DNA of 64,000 nt, from contig NC_087080.1 of the NCBI RefSeq assembly GCF_026151205.1, forward strand, positions 16,343,337-16,407,336, given 5' to 3'. Each line of letters starts with the position of its first letter. Positions within the stretch are counted from its first letter, which is position 1. The notes under the pieces are model-generated. The model made no database searches. It was given only the letters and a program-made list of their open reading frames with translations, and was not told the DNA's origin. Below are positions 49,027-61,216 of this stretch, one piece after another. A program made the position numbers and the translations under genes. Origin of the DNA: Bolinopsis microptera (taxonomy: Eukaryota > Ctenophora > Tentaculata > Lobata > Bolinopsidae).

Positions 49027-50839
49027 TCACTTGCAGAGGGGTCTGCTGAACCTGTCATCATCAGCACAGCTGTTCGTCTTGTACGCTTCCACCTCCCTCA
49101 TGTACGCCTCCCACGCGCTGTTACTAGCTGCCTCCGGCTTCTTCTGTGCCTGGGCGGGGCTCTCCCGTTAATTACTTAATTGGTCGTTAATTGCTTAATT
49201 GGGCTACGTTATCCGATTTAGGCCAAAAGACTTTTGTTTTTTTTTCAGCATGCGGTTTAAGTCGAACCGAACTGTTCTCATACCCACACCAGATAGAGGC
49301 CGACAAATCGCCAAAACCCGGAACTAGATTTTTAGTGGTCCGGGACACAACATCACCTTGTATTATATGTTGTTGTGTAATCTGGTGTGTCCCTTGGCAT
49401 TAGTTGTCCGGTAGATTAGTGTTAACATGCACATGATCAGGTCACCATGGTTACCATGGTGCAGGACATGCGAGTAATCGTTTTATTTATTGATAGTGCA
49501 GTTAGTAAAATACCAATAACAATACCAGTAACTTTAGAATATCATCCCCAGGAAAGGTAAAGGTAGGAAACAACAAGGAGCTATGTTAATCAGAGTATTG
49601 TATGATAATTACAGCTGATAACCTCTCGGTGCTAAAAATACCTTTTTAACGCCCGTAACCAGTGGCTTGGCCTTCTTCTGAGGAATTTTCCGGAATAGTA
49701 AGGACTTCTTCACCGTCTGAAATGTTGCTTTCATGTTAGTTACCCAGTAGTACTAGTCAGTTTTCAGCCAAATAAGTGTACAAATGTGGGGAGATGTAGA
49801 ATGTACATTGTAGATCAATGTTGTAACTCAGACTAAGTGAGTACTCCTACTATCTTACTATATATATATATTCCTGCTAGTAATTTCTAAACCATGTTGA
49901 GGGACGTGTTTAATATTGTGGGCAACATGAGTCAAATCTTTAAAATAATGGCTTAACCTTGTTCAGATCTTGGTGTTAACTATGAAACGTTTCAATATTA
50001 ATAACAATAATACTAGTATACATTTTAAGATATTGCACCTTTTGTTCGGACGTTTGCTGTGTAGCCTCCTCTTCTTTCTTCTTCTCGTCCATTTTTCTCT
50101 TGAACATCTCCATGAAGGAGCCATCATTCTGGAAATTGTTGGCTAATCCGCTAGCTTCACTGGGGTTATCTCTCCCAGCACGGTGCTCTGAGAAACTCTG
50201 GGGTTGGTCCCTGAAGTTAGTGTCTGGTCGGGTCGTGTCCCCAGCCGACGTGTTCCGGGTGTTAGAAGAGTTCTCTTGACCTTCAGAAAAGGCTGGATGG
50301 TTCCTGTTGTAGAACTCTGAATTGTCGCTCCTCTGTGAGGGTGAGCGTGATCTAGACGGGCCATGATAGTTGTCAGAAGACCGGCCATGATAGTCTCTCC
50401 TGTCTGGAGATCGGGATCTTCTAGGGGATCTTCTAGGGGATCCTCTAGGTGATCTTCTAGGTGATCTTCTAGGTGATCTTCTAGGTGATCTTCTAGGGGA
50501 CCTCCTAGGGTTATAGTGGGGTGATCCATTCCGTCGAGGAGGTGAGCGGGACTTGTTATTGGTGCTGCTATAACCCAGCGTTGGGGAGTCATGCCTTTGG
50601 TTTTTGTAATTTTGAGAATGCGATCTTTGGTTTCTGTATTCTTGAGAATCTGATCTTTGGTTTTTGTATTCTTGAGAATGTGACCTCCTGTAGGTTTTGG
50701 AGTCTGGTCTCCGTGACGGGGACCTGTGAGATGTTGACCGATCCCAGTGGTCACTGTGAGGTGATCTCGGTGACCTGGATCCTCGTGGTGATCGGCGGTT
50801 ACGGTTGTGCGGCGGTGATCGGGAGTCTCTACCGACCAT
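49027..50839 (-). CDS. TRIR-like: TRIR-like protein with an N-terminal RS domain (copy 1)
   Basis: Three exons on the minus strand: 50839-50039, 49716-49642, 49149-49027, all phase 0, with donors AAG|GTGCAA and AAG|GTATTT and acceptors TTTCAG and GCCCAG. The product is 332 residues. Near the end of exon 1 NDGSFMEMFKRKMDEKK matches the NDGSFxExFKRKM block of animal TRIR (human C19orf43). Exon 2 has KPLVTGVKK, and exon 3 has AWEAYMREVEAYK, CADDDRF and RPLCK, matching the TRIR C-terminus. Human TRIR is described as an RNase interacting with the telomerase RNA component. Residues 1 to about 150 are an RS domain (many RSP and RSPRRSP repeats, QEYKNQRS repeats), which I do not recall in vertebrate TRIR. 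The start is the first in-frame ATG; a TTG further upstream is not used. The gene is convergent with the coiled-coil gene. Confidence 0.85.
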
Positions 50840-51063
50840 TATAGCTGGGGAACTCAAGGGTTAGGAAAGAAAATAACAGTGTTGTAGTGGTCTGCTCAAA
50901 AACTTCCCAGGATTCGATTTCCAGTGGGAACCGAATTATGGTGTGAATGATAGTGGCTCTCATTAGAGCTGCAGATTTGGGGTTGTGTCCGAAATAAAAT
51001 TCTGCTGAATTGGAAATGGGATACCCGTCTGCGGTGGATAGAATTGCTATGATTAAATCAATA

Positions 51064-51080
51064 CCCCCCCCCCCCCCCCC
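51064..51080. repeat. Run of 17 C residues upstream of the TRIR-like gene
   Basis: Lies about 225 bp upstream of the proposed start codon, between the gene and the 31-bp array. Copy 2 has 18 C at 63,481-63,498. Confidence 0.8.
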
Positions 51081-51104
51081 TTATCAGCAATATATATGCT
51101 TGGA

Positions 51105-52450
51105 GAATGGATACTGGATAGGCCATATATAATCTAGATTTATAGAATTTAAAAGCCATATAATCTAGATCTAGAGAATGAAAAGGCCATACTATCTAGA
51201 TCTAGAGAATAAATAGGCCATATAACCTAGATGTAGAGAATAAATAGGCCATACAATCTAGATAAAGAGAATAAATAGGACATACAACCTAGATAAAGAG
51301 AATAAATAGGCCATACAACCTAGATTTAGATAATGAATAGGCCATACAACCTAGATTTAGAGAATGAATAGGCCATATAACCTAGATGTAGAGAATAAAT
51401 AGGCCATACAACCTAGATAAAGAGAATAAATAGGCCATACAACCTAGATAAAGAGAATAAATAGGCCATACAACCTAGATTTAGATAATGAATAGGCCAT
51501 ACAACCTAGATTTAGAGAATGAATAGGCCATATAACTTAGATTTAGAGAATGAAAAAGCCATACAATCTAGATCTAGAGAATAAATAGGCCATACAGCCT
51601 AGATGTAGAGAATAAATAGGCCATACAACCTAGATAAAGAGAATAAATAGGCCATACAACCTAGATGTAGAGAATAAATAGGCCATACAACCTAGATAAA
51701 GAGAATAAATAGGCCATACAACCTAGATGTAGAGAATAAATAGGCCATATAACCTAGATTTAGATAATGAAAAAGCCATACGATCTAGATCTAGAGAATA
51801 AATAGGCCATATAACCTAGATTTAGAGAATAAATAGGCCATACAATCTAGATCTAGAGAATAAATAGGCCATACAACCTAGATATAGAGAATAAATAGGC
51901 CATACAGCCTAGATGTAGAGAATAAATAGGCCATACAACCTAGATAAAGAGAATAAATAGGCCATACAACCTAGATAAAGAGAATAAATAGGCCATACAA
52001 CCTAGATAAAGAGAATAAATAGGCCATATAACCTAGATATAGAGAATAAATAGGCCATATAACCTAGATTTAGAAAATGAAAAAGCCATATAACCTAGAT
52101 CTAGAGAATAAATAGGCCATACAATCTAGATAAAGAGAATAAATAGGCCATACAATCTAGATAAAGAGAATAAATAGGCCATAAAACCTAGATAAAGAGA
52201 ATAAATAGGCCATATAACCTAGATATAGAGAATAAATAGGCCATATAACCTAGATTTAGAAAATGAAAAAGCCATATAACCTAGATCTAGAGAATAAATA
52301 GGCCATACAATCTAGATAAAGAGAATAAATAGGCCATACAATCTAGATAAAGAGAATAAATAGGCCATACAACCTAGATGTAGAGAATAAATAGGCCATA
52401 TAACCTAGATATAGAGAATAAATAGGCCATACAACCTAGATGTACTACTA
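51105..52450. repeat. 31-bp minisatellite upstream of the TRIR-like gene, about 43 copies
   Basis: The unit contains AATAGGCCATACAACCTAGA with variable AAA/TTT/GTA/ATA trinucleotides after it. Variant blocks recur, so it has higher-order structure. The array starts again at about 63,530 in copy 2 and runs off the window. Confidence 0.95.
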
Positions 52451-52802
52451 CTAGATGTAGGCTTATATGTTATATAACCTAGATGTAGGCTTATATTTTA
52501 TAGACTAAATCATCTATTTAAGTGCACGGATAGCGAACAAAGCAAGGAACCGGGGAATCACTCACTAGCTATTATTAGCTCTCACACTGACACACGGTAA
52601 ATGCTGCTGACAAATCAAACTACAAGGTAAGGTATATGAGTTGCTACGGGCAACAAAAAGCTGAAATTCAATATCAATGCGAGTAACTAACGTGACGGCC
52701 TATGTAACTGGAGAACAGCAAGATCCTAACTTAATTATTACACATAGCCGGAGTAGCTCCATCATGTAATGCGACCAGATCCTGTAATTCTATTGGCTCT
52801 TA
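52451..52802. other. Junction segment between the two duplicated units, no gene seen
   Basis: About 350 bp between the end of the 31-bp array and the start of the copy 2 25-bp array. Its counterpart would lie beyond the window end. Confidence 0.4.
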
Positions 52803-53253
52803 GGTGATTAAGTTACTTCCACTCCCAGGTGATTATGTTACCTCCACTCCCAGGTGATTAAGTTACCCCCACTCCCAGGTGATTAAGTTACCTCCACTCC
52901 CAGGTGATTAAGTTACCTCCACTCCCAGGTGATTAAGTTACCCCCAGTCCCAGGTGATTAAGTTACCTCCACTCCCAGGTGATTAAGTTACCTCCACTCC
53001 CAGGTGATTAAGTTACCTCCACTCCCAGGTGATTCAGTTACCTCCACTCCCAGGTGATTAAGTTACCCCCACCCCCAGGTGATTAAGTTACCTCCACTCC
53101 CAGGTGATTAAGTTACCCCCACTCCCAGGTGATTAAGTTACCCCCACTCCCAGGTGATTAAGTTACCCCCACTCTCAGGTGATTAAGTTACCCCCACTCC
53201 CAGGTGATTAAGTTACCCCCACTCTCAGGTGATTAAGTTACCCCCACTCCCAG
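52803..53253. repeat. 25-bp acceptor-derived minisatellite, copy 2 (about 18 units)
   Basis: Same unit as 41,894-43,214, much shorter, again ending exactly at the start of exon 10'. The left edge of the duplicated segment falls inside or at the start of this array. Confidence 0.95.
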
Positions 53254-56200
53254 GTGATAAAGTTACCGCCTGGATGCTCACATTTAAAGGTTTCCAGACC
53301 GTTTCTCAATGATCCACCAGCTGATTGTTTGAGAGAAGCTCTCGCGGAGGTTTGTGCGGTAAGGAACATATTTTATACCTTATTATTACCTACCTAATAG
53401 TAGTAGTAGTATTCTTAGAAGCTATGAAGATTAATATAATAATGCCGATAGGAATGTAGGGGGGGGGGGGGGGCCGGGGGGGGGGAGCTCATGGAATGTA
53501 AACACCATGCTTTAATTAGTAGGAACGAAGTTTCGTGGTTAATCGTAAGAAAATCTATGAGAAGACGAATTAAACAGTCGAGTTGATAAAATAAAAACAG
53601 TTTACAATTCTGGGCTCTCAGTGCCTGGGTATAACAGATGTTGTGGTGGGAGATGTAATATAGACTGGTTCAGGAAGAGAACAGTCCGGGAAGTAACACC
53701 AGACTAGACCACGCAGAAGAATCAGGAGAACAGAGGTCGTCACGTGGTGTGTCACGTGGTGTTAGTAACATGTCACGTGATACTGTCAGCACACGTGACC
53801 TCAACAAGAAGTTAGCCAAGATGTGGAGAAACTGCTCCAGAACCTACTTCCACAGGTAGGAGCTTGATTGAAAGCCCCTCGTGAGGGGATTATCTCTAAT
53901 GGACTAATTTATTATCTACATCATAATCAGTTAAAAATAAAACCCCCAATGGGCACTCCTGAAAACATAACTACTAGAAAATATATCAAAACTAAATAGA
54001 AAAGTGAGGTCAAATGAAATAAATCGTAACAAACTGCAAATAATGGAATATACATTTTGAATTCGTTATTTTAATGGCACACCGCAAATTTTTTTTTAAA
54101 TCTTTAATTTTGATTCAAGAATTCTACAAGTCTAGCGTGCATAACTTTTTCGTAAATTTTGGAAAATGCTGCCAGTAATGAGATTGGACGATAATTAGAG
54201 ACTGCTGATTTTGAGCCGTTTTGAATTGTGTATAACAACTCTAGCAACTTTAAGTGCCTGAAGCTGCTACAGAGAAACGCTATGAATAATTCCGTCTACT
54301 CTATTACCCTATAATTCTAGATAAATAATTAATTTAATTAATTGTCAGATCACGTGAGTTATCAGAGGAGCACGTGATAACCTGTATCGAGCACTTCTTC
54401 CTCTACCTCAGGTACATTACCAAATAAGGAAATAAGGAGAGTTCCGTATCACGATGATCTTTTAATAAAATCCTATCAAGGTTTTGTTTTCCTATAGTTA
54501 AAATGATAAAATTCCTCTATTCAATATGTTTTATAACTTGATATTTCAGTAATATTGGAAAGGAGGACCTGTATAAAAGTATGGTGGACCATTTAGCGGA
54601 TTTCCTTCTAGGACAATACCAGTTAGAAGAACTAATGGCTATCGTACGGGTACGTTACCATGGTTACCATAGTAACTATAGTTACTATAGTTACTATCGT
54701 ACGGGTACGTTACCATGGTTACCATAGTAACCATAGTTACTATAGTTACTATCGTACGGGTACGTTACCATGGTTACCATGGTTACCATAGTTACTATAG
54801 TTACTATCGTACGGGTACGTTACCATGGTTACCATAGTAACCATAGTTACTATAGTTACTATCGTACGGGTACGTTGCCATGGTTACCATAGTAACCATA
54901 GTTACTGTAGTTACTATAGTACGGGTGCGCTCCTCCTCGCGTGTATGTCGTATGCATCGATTTTATTTCGTTTATCAAATTTAACGTTCAACTCAGCTTA
55001 ACGAGTCAGGCTTTTGAGCGTTTTTTTTTTCTTCAGCAGGCTATCAGTAAATTCATAGCCAGGCTATGAATTTACAGAATTGTTGTTAACAGAATTGTTG
55101 TTAACTAATGCTACTGTTTTGCATTTGATAGATGTGATAACTAGTACTGCAGGTAGTTACTATAGTAACTATAGTAACTATAGTAACCATGGTAACTAGG
55201 TGTAACTAGGTGTAACTGTTGTACTGCAGGTAGGTACTAGGTGTAACTATAGTAACTATGGTAACCATGGTAACTAGGTGTAACTGTTGTACTGCAGGTA
55301 GACCTGCTGAGTGCTATAGCTAAATACGCCCCTGACAACCCTTTTATCGCTATATTTGGCTGCATTCTCTCCGGATCACTCGACCCTATCATGTTCAGGT
55401 ACGACGGGGGAAGGGGGGGGGGGGGGGGGGGGGGGGTTGGGGAGTACACATCATCACGAGCATTAATCTATAGGTTTTCATCTCCACTAAGAGGTAATAC
55501 AATTACAAGAGGATGTGCTAAAAATGTAACATTTAGTCCCGATCAAATTGCAACTGCTTTCTCGTCGTCATGGAAACATGAAAAGAGTGACCCACCTCCA
55601 ACTTGACACACGCTGCAACCCCTTTTGATCGCACGCCGGCCGGCGTGCACGCTTCGCGTGCACGAGAGGTATACAACGTGTACCAATCCCCATCTCCAAA
55701 ATCCCTCTTTTCCCCTCTTTTTCTCTATTTATAACCACCCTTTTATTACTTGTTTTGCCTCGAAAAAAAAATAGAAAAATTCGGGAAAATTCACTAAAAT
55801 GGATACCGAAGATTATCCAGTATTTAAAATTCTTGCTCTCCGCATGTTGTACTATAGTTACTATAGTTACTATACAGTATAGTAACTATAGTTACTATAG
55901 TTACTATATAGTTACTATAGCAACTGTCTCAGGTACATCTACCTGCTGAACGACGTCCTCCTCTCACTAGACCTGGTGTGTACACTAGATCTCCGCCCCC
56001 TCATGATGGTGCTCTACCCCCACCTTACAGACGAGGATATAGACCCTCACGTCCTGAGTTTCAGCTCCCACTCCAACAATAGGATATCCCCCTCCCTTGT
56101 CTCCAACTATCTCATGCACTGCATAGTCCGGGACAGAGAGCCGCGCGTCTGTGAGACTGTGATAAAGCTGAAACAGAACTGTGGGGCTAGCCCCAGCAGG

Positions 56201-56791
56201 ATGTCCTACCCTGAGTTTAACTGTGCTATGGAGAGTGTGTACCCGCTAGCTACTAACAAGAGCAAGGAACACTATTTCGCCTGCAGTTTGAGTAACAACA
56301 ACAGTAAAATGTTTGTTGAGACGAGTTTGCTGGGGCAGGTGGTGGCGTTTATACAGCTGCAGGAGGCTTATCCTAAGATAATATCAGAGATAAACGATAA
56401 AATACATCACTACAGGTAACAATTGTAATATTTCTGTATTACTATTGTAGTATTACAACTCAATTATTGAGTAACTTCAACCTGTCTACTTTCTCTACAG
56501 AATTTGCTGATCACGTGGTTTGAGAGAGGGCTCTGATATATCACGTGATGCCCATATAAGGTAATATATCACCGCAGGACGAAGATACCAGCTGAAATGA
56601 TAGAAGCAGGACTGCGACAGAAACAGGGCCTCGATTTCGTGAGCATTCCATCCAACGAACAGGCCAAGAAGCAGCTCATTGCTATCAACAAAGCAGCCAA
56701 GAGTTTAGAACTTCTGCATAACAACCCCTGCTGGAGAGAGGATATAGATATTGCTCCTCAATATTTAGACCTTACTCGCCCTCTATCGTAA
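53254..56791 (+). CDS. Partial second copy of the coiled-coil gene (exons 10-16 only)
   Basis: Exons 53254-53358, 53674-53855, 54359-54421, 54550-54649, 55298-55398, 55933-56415, 56578-56791 have the same lengths, phases and splice sites as exons 10-16 of the gene at 24,120-46,728 (1,248 nt, 416 codons including the stop). Exons 1-9 are absent upstream. In the 483-nt exon I count 11 differences, ten synonymous and one Ile/Val. Exon 16 differs at two residues (SLDFVC versus GLDFVS). The frame is intact. It could be an unpurged second haplotype, an alternative 3' end for exons 1-9 (phases would allow it), or a truncated paralogue. Confidence 0.85.
54641..54930. repeat. 55-bp donor-derived minisatellite, copy 2
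   Basis: Exon-end equivalents fall at 54,649 (genuine), 54,704, 54,759, 54,814, 54,869 and 54,924, exactly 55 bp apart. Here the sixth still has a GT. The same unit number as in copy 1 shows the array predates the divergence of the two copies. Confidence 0.9.
55140..55297. repeat. Acceptor-carrying repeat, copy 2
   Basis: GTACTGCAGGTA recurs at about 55,144, 55,220 and at the genuine exon 14' acceptor (55,289). Spacing differs slightly from copy 1. Confidence 0.85.
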
Positions 56792-57445
56792 CTCCTAACC
56801 TATTTCTGAAGGGAGGATATAGATATTGCTCCTCAATATTTAGACCTTACTCGCCCTCTATCGTAACTCCTAACCTATTTCTGAAGGGAGGATATAGATA
56901 TAGCTCCTCAATATTTAGACCTTACTCGCCCTCTATTGTAACTCCTAACCTCTGAAGGGAGGATATAGATATAGCTCCTCAATATTTAGACCTTACTCGC
57001 CCTCTATTGTAACTCCTAACCTCTGAAGGGAGGATATAGATATAGCTCCTCAATATTTAGACCTTACTCGCCCTCTATTGTAACTCCTAACCTCTGAAGG
57101 GAGGATATAGATATAGCTCCTCAATATTTAGACCTTACTCGCCCTCTATTGTAACTCCTAACCTATTTCTGAAGGGAGGATATAGATATAGCTCCTCAAT
57201 ATTTAGACCTTACTCGCCCTCTATTGTAACTCCTAACCTATTTCTGAAGGGAGGATATAGATATAGCTCCTCAATATTTAGACCTTACTCGCCCTCTATT
57301 GTAACTCCTAACCTATTTCTGAAGGGAGGATATAGATATAGCTCCTCAATATTTAGACCTTACTCGCCCTCTATTGTAACTCCTAACCTATTTCTGAAGG
57401 GAGGATATAGATATAGCTCCTCAATATTTAGACCTTACTCGCCCA
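56729..57445. repeat. Tandem amplification of the last coding exon's end (copy 2 only)
   Basis: The 3' end of exon 16' (codons for EDIDIAPQYLDLTRPL and the stop) plus about 20 bp of 3' flank is repeated to give about ten copies in all, with units of roughly 69 or 77 bp depending on a short ATTT-containing insert. The first copy is the real exon. Copy 1 of the gene has a single copy here, followed by different sequence. Confidence 0.95.
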
Positions 57446-58474
57446 CTATAATTGTAAATCCTCACTCGTAATCGACCCAAGTTTTTTGAAAAACATATTG
57501 CATCTGGGTGCACAATATTTATAAGTAGTTACACTTACTAATTATACCACTCTTCAAGACCGAAGAATTTCTTTTAAACCCAAGTAGCTCTTTATATATA
57601 AGGTTGTATTCTTTAATGTTTATTTAAACTTGAATCAAGTTGGAAGTTTGACATACTCTATCAGTATCATAGTTGTGGCTGCGTGTTGTGAAATAGCGGC
57701 AGTAGATTGAGGAGTAGGAGGATCAAGGATTTGTTGATATCTATTTGTTCATGTATTAAAAACCCAAATTTAGGCAAAACCAGTCTAACTGTTCTTGAGT
57801 TGGCGCTTCCTCAAATCTTGATATCTTTTTTAATTTGAATTGTATTTGTACTTATTGCGGAGTTAGAAAGGAATCATTTGGTTGATATTTAGAACTCGTG
57901 ACTGTAAATTGGCAATGCATGTAATTTGAAGCCCATTTTGGAGCCAAAAAGGTGGCAATTATCATATTATATGGAAAACAAGAGGAAGACAGTTTATTAA
58001 AATCTGCAAATCTAATAACTTAAAAATATAACAGGTTAATGTATAAACAAAATACATTAAAATATTAACCGCAATTACAGAAAAACGTTCAGATTAACCC
58101 GGTTAAAACAAAGACAAAATTAACGTGCACACTGCACAGTGCACAGTGCACAGTGCACACTGCACAGTGCACACTGCACACTGCACAGTGCACAGCAGGT
58201 GCTGAATCAGCACCCACTGTGCACTGCTGATCGCACTTTAAAGTGCACCCTTGTACATTTAAAAACGGTTAAAATGATTCACTCAAGAACGTTTTAGTCA
58301 CACGTTAAAAATGGTACAAAACAGCTTCTAAAAGAGAAGTTAGGTATATTATAGCGGGGAGACACCCCCTCCCTATATAGCGGGGAGACACCCCCTCCCC
58401 ATAGCTAGTATTAAATAGTAAGTCAGGATATACAACTAGTAGTTACTATGGAAACATGCCATGTGGGTAATGTT
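57446..58474. other. Region between the convergent genes in copy 2, no further gene seen
   Basis: Aligns with 46,850-47,910 of copy 1 with small indels. It contains the GTGCAC repeat at 58,128-58,255. Confidence 0.5.
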
Positions 58475-59262
58475 GGGGGGGGGGGATGCAACGTCAATTA
58501 ATGTCAATTAATGTCAATTAATGTCAATTAATGTCAATTAATGTCAATGTCAGTTTTGCAAAATTTTGGAATACTGACATTAATTGACACGATATTTTTC
58601 GACCAGAGATTATGTAGTTCTACCATATTTTTAGCACTTTAGAACGTTTATATCATCAATTTATTCACTACTATCACATATGGAAATGTGAAATGTGAAA
58701 AAAATTCAGATCATTAAACAATAAAACTAAAATAATAGTACGGTTTTCCGAAATTTAATTTTCTTAAATGGGCGTGGCCATCCAAGGGCGTGGTTCTCAA
58801 CATCATCAGAACTTAAAATCCACATTTAACGAAATGCCTTCATGACATTTATATTTGAATAACGAATCTTAAACAGCTAGCATTACTCCTTCATACTAAA
58901 AAAGCCGATTCTAGATATTTTACCTGTATAAGAAACCAATAAAATATGGGCGTGGCCGGTGGGGACCGAAGATGGAAGAGTTTGAAGCTGAAATTTTTTT
59001 TGGTGGTCTATGAACCTAAGGATCAACAGATAAGAACATACTCATAATTATTCAAGGACATTTTGTTTTTTGAACCGGTCTAACTTACATAGACGTGAAT
59101 ATCTTGAATATTTATCGAATAATGATAATCTCAAATTTCAAGACAAATTAATGTCAATTAATGTCAATTAATGTCAATTAATGTCAATTAATGTCAATTA
59201 ATGTCAATGTCAGTTTGGGGTTTTTATGGAATACTGACATTAATTGACGTTGCATCCCCCCC
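58475..59262. mobile_element. 788-bp TIR element with 8-bp target-site duplication
   Basis: It is flanked by GTAATGTT at 58,467-58,474 and 59,263-59,270, while copy 1 has a single GTAATGTT in the same context (about 47,900). That empty site proves an insertion in one copy. The ends are a G-run then ATGCAACGTCAATTAATG, and the reverse complement then a C-run. Inside each end lie five or six direct 10-bp GTCAATTAAT units. There is no coding frame. An 8-bp duplication fits hAT-type elements, but the G-run ends are atypical and the superfamily is not fixed. Confidence 0.9.
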
Positions 59263-59530
59263 GTAATGTTTACCTGCTCTTTGAAACATTGGGCAGCGAA
59301 ATAATGTAGTTCGAGTAATAGGAAATCACAGTTTATAATTTCAGCTGTAATACTAATAATCAGCTGTAATACTAATAATTAGTTTACTAATATTAGGAAT
59401 CTCTCTGACTGCTATCTACTTACCTTCAAGCTGCGAAGTGGGAAATCATAAAACAATCAAATGCTTCAAGACAGCACAGGATAATTGTATTGTCTCTGGT
59501 TTCCTGTTCCGAATATCTTCATAACTATTT

Positions 59531-61208
59531 AGGTGGTAACACCAAGGTGTTGCAGCTGGTAACACCAAGGTGTTGCAGGTGATAACACCCAGGTGTTGCA
59601 GGTGGTAACACCAAGGTGTTGCAGGTGGTAACACCAAGGTGTTGCAGGTGGTAACACCAAGGTGTTTCAGCTGGTAACACCAAGATGTTGCAGGTGGTAA
59701 CACCAGGGTGTTGCAGGTGGTAACACCAAGGTGTTTCAGCTGGTAACACCAAGGTGTTGCAGGTGGTAACACCAGGGTGTTGCAGGTGGTAACACCAAGG
59801 TGTTTCAGCTGGTAACACCAAGATGTTGCAGGTGGTAACACCAGGGTGTTGCAGGTGGTAACACCAAGGTGTTGCAGGTGGTAACACCAGGGTGTTGCAG
59901 GTGGTAACACCAAGGTGTTTCAGCTGGTAACACCAAGGTGTTGCAGGTGGTAACACCAGGGTGTTGCAGCTGGTAACACCAAGGTGTTGCAGGTGGTAAC
60001 ACCTAGGTGTTGCAGGTGGTAACACCAAGGTGTTGCAGGTGGTAACACCAAGGTGTTGCAGGTGGTAGCACCAAGGTGTTGCATGTGGTAACACCAAGGT
60101 GTTGCAGGTGGTAACACCAGGGTGTTGAAGGTGGTAACACCTAGGTGTTGCAGGTGGTAACACCTAGGTGTTGCAGGTGGTAACACCAGGGTGTTGCAGC
60201 TGGTAACACCAAGGTGTTGCAGGTGGTAACACCTAGGTGTTGCAGGTGGTAACACCAAGGTGTTGCAGGTGGTAACACCAAGGTGTTGCAGGTGGTAGCA
60301 CCAAGGTGTTGCATGTGGTAACACCAAGGTGTTGCAGGTGGTAACACCAGGGTGTTGAAGGTGGTAACACCTAGGTGTTGCAGGTGGTAACACCTAGGTG
60401 TTGCAGGTGGTAACACCTAGGTGTTGCAGCTGGTAACACCAAGGTGTTGCAGGTGGTAACACCTAGGTGTTGCAGGTGGTAACACCAAGGTGTTGCAGGT
60501 GGTAACACCAAGGTGTTGCAGGTGGTAGCACCAAGGTGTTGCATGTGGTAACACCAAGGTGTTGCAGGTGGTAACACCAGGGTGTTGAAGGTGGTAACAC
60601 CTAGGTGTTGCAGGTGGTAACACCTAGGTGTTGCAGGTGGTAACACCTAGGTGTTGCAGGTGGTAACACCAAGGTGTTGCAGGTGGTAACACCTAGGTGT
60701 TGCAGGTGGTAACACCAAGGTGTTGCAGGTGGTAACACCAAGGTGTTGCAGGTGGTAGCACCAAGGTGTTGCATGTGGTAACACCAAGGTGTTGCAGGTG
60801 GTAACACCAGGGTGTTGAAGGTGGTAACACCTAGGTGTTGCAGGTGGTAACACCTAGGTGTTGCAGGTGGTAACACCAAGGTGTTGCAGGTGGTAACACC
60901 TAGGTGTTGCAGGTGGTAACGCCAAGGTGTTGCAGGTGGTAACACCTAGGTGTTGCAGGTGGTAACACCAGGGTGTTGAAGGTGGTAACACCTAGGTGTT
61001 GCAGGTGGTAACACCAAGATGTTGCAGGTGGTAACACCTAGGTGTTGCAGGTGGTAACACCAGGGTGTTACAGGTGGTAACACCTAGGTGTTGCAGGTGG
61101 TAACACCTAGGTGTTGCAGGTGGTAACACCTAGGTGTTGCAGGTGGTAACACCTAGGTGTTGCAGGTGGTAACACCAGGGTGTTGCAGGTGGTAACACCA
61201 GGGTGGTA
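59531..61208. repeat. 23-bp palindromic minisatellite, copy 2 (about 73 units)
   Basis: Same family as 48,168-49,016 but twice as long. A block of ten units (about 230 bp) with the same order of variants (TAGCACC, GCATGTG, TTGAAGG) repeats four times between about 59,985 and 60,850, showing recent higher-order amplification. Confidence 0.95.
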
Positions 61209-61216
61209 AATAGTGA

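Noticed and set aside
49027..49175. Plus-strand hydrophobic frame LLNLSSSAQLFVLYASTSL resembling a last membrane exon
   Set aside because: It is antisense to exon 3 of the TRIR-like gene, whose minus-strand reading matches a known family and has correct splice phases.
50521..50844. Plus-strand 107-codon frame antisense to the RS domain (also 62,938-63,261), and minus-strand frames rich in LEDHLEDP
   Set aside because: Shadows of the RS-coding repeat in other frames.
50885..50960. tRNA-like T-arm motif (GGATTCGATTTCC) upstream of the TRIR-like gene
   Set aside because: No matching acceptor stem or anticodon arm could be folded by eye; at most a decayed tRNA-derived fragment.
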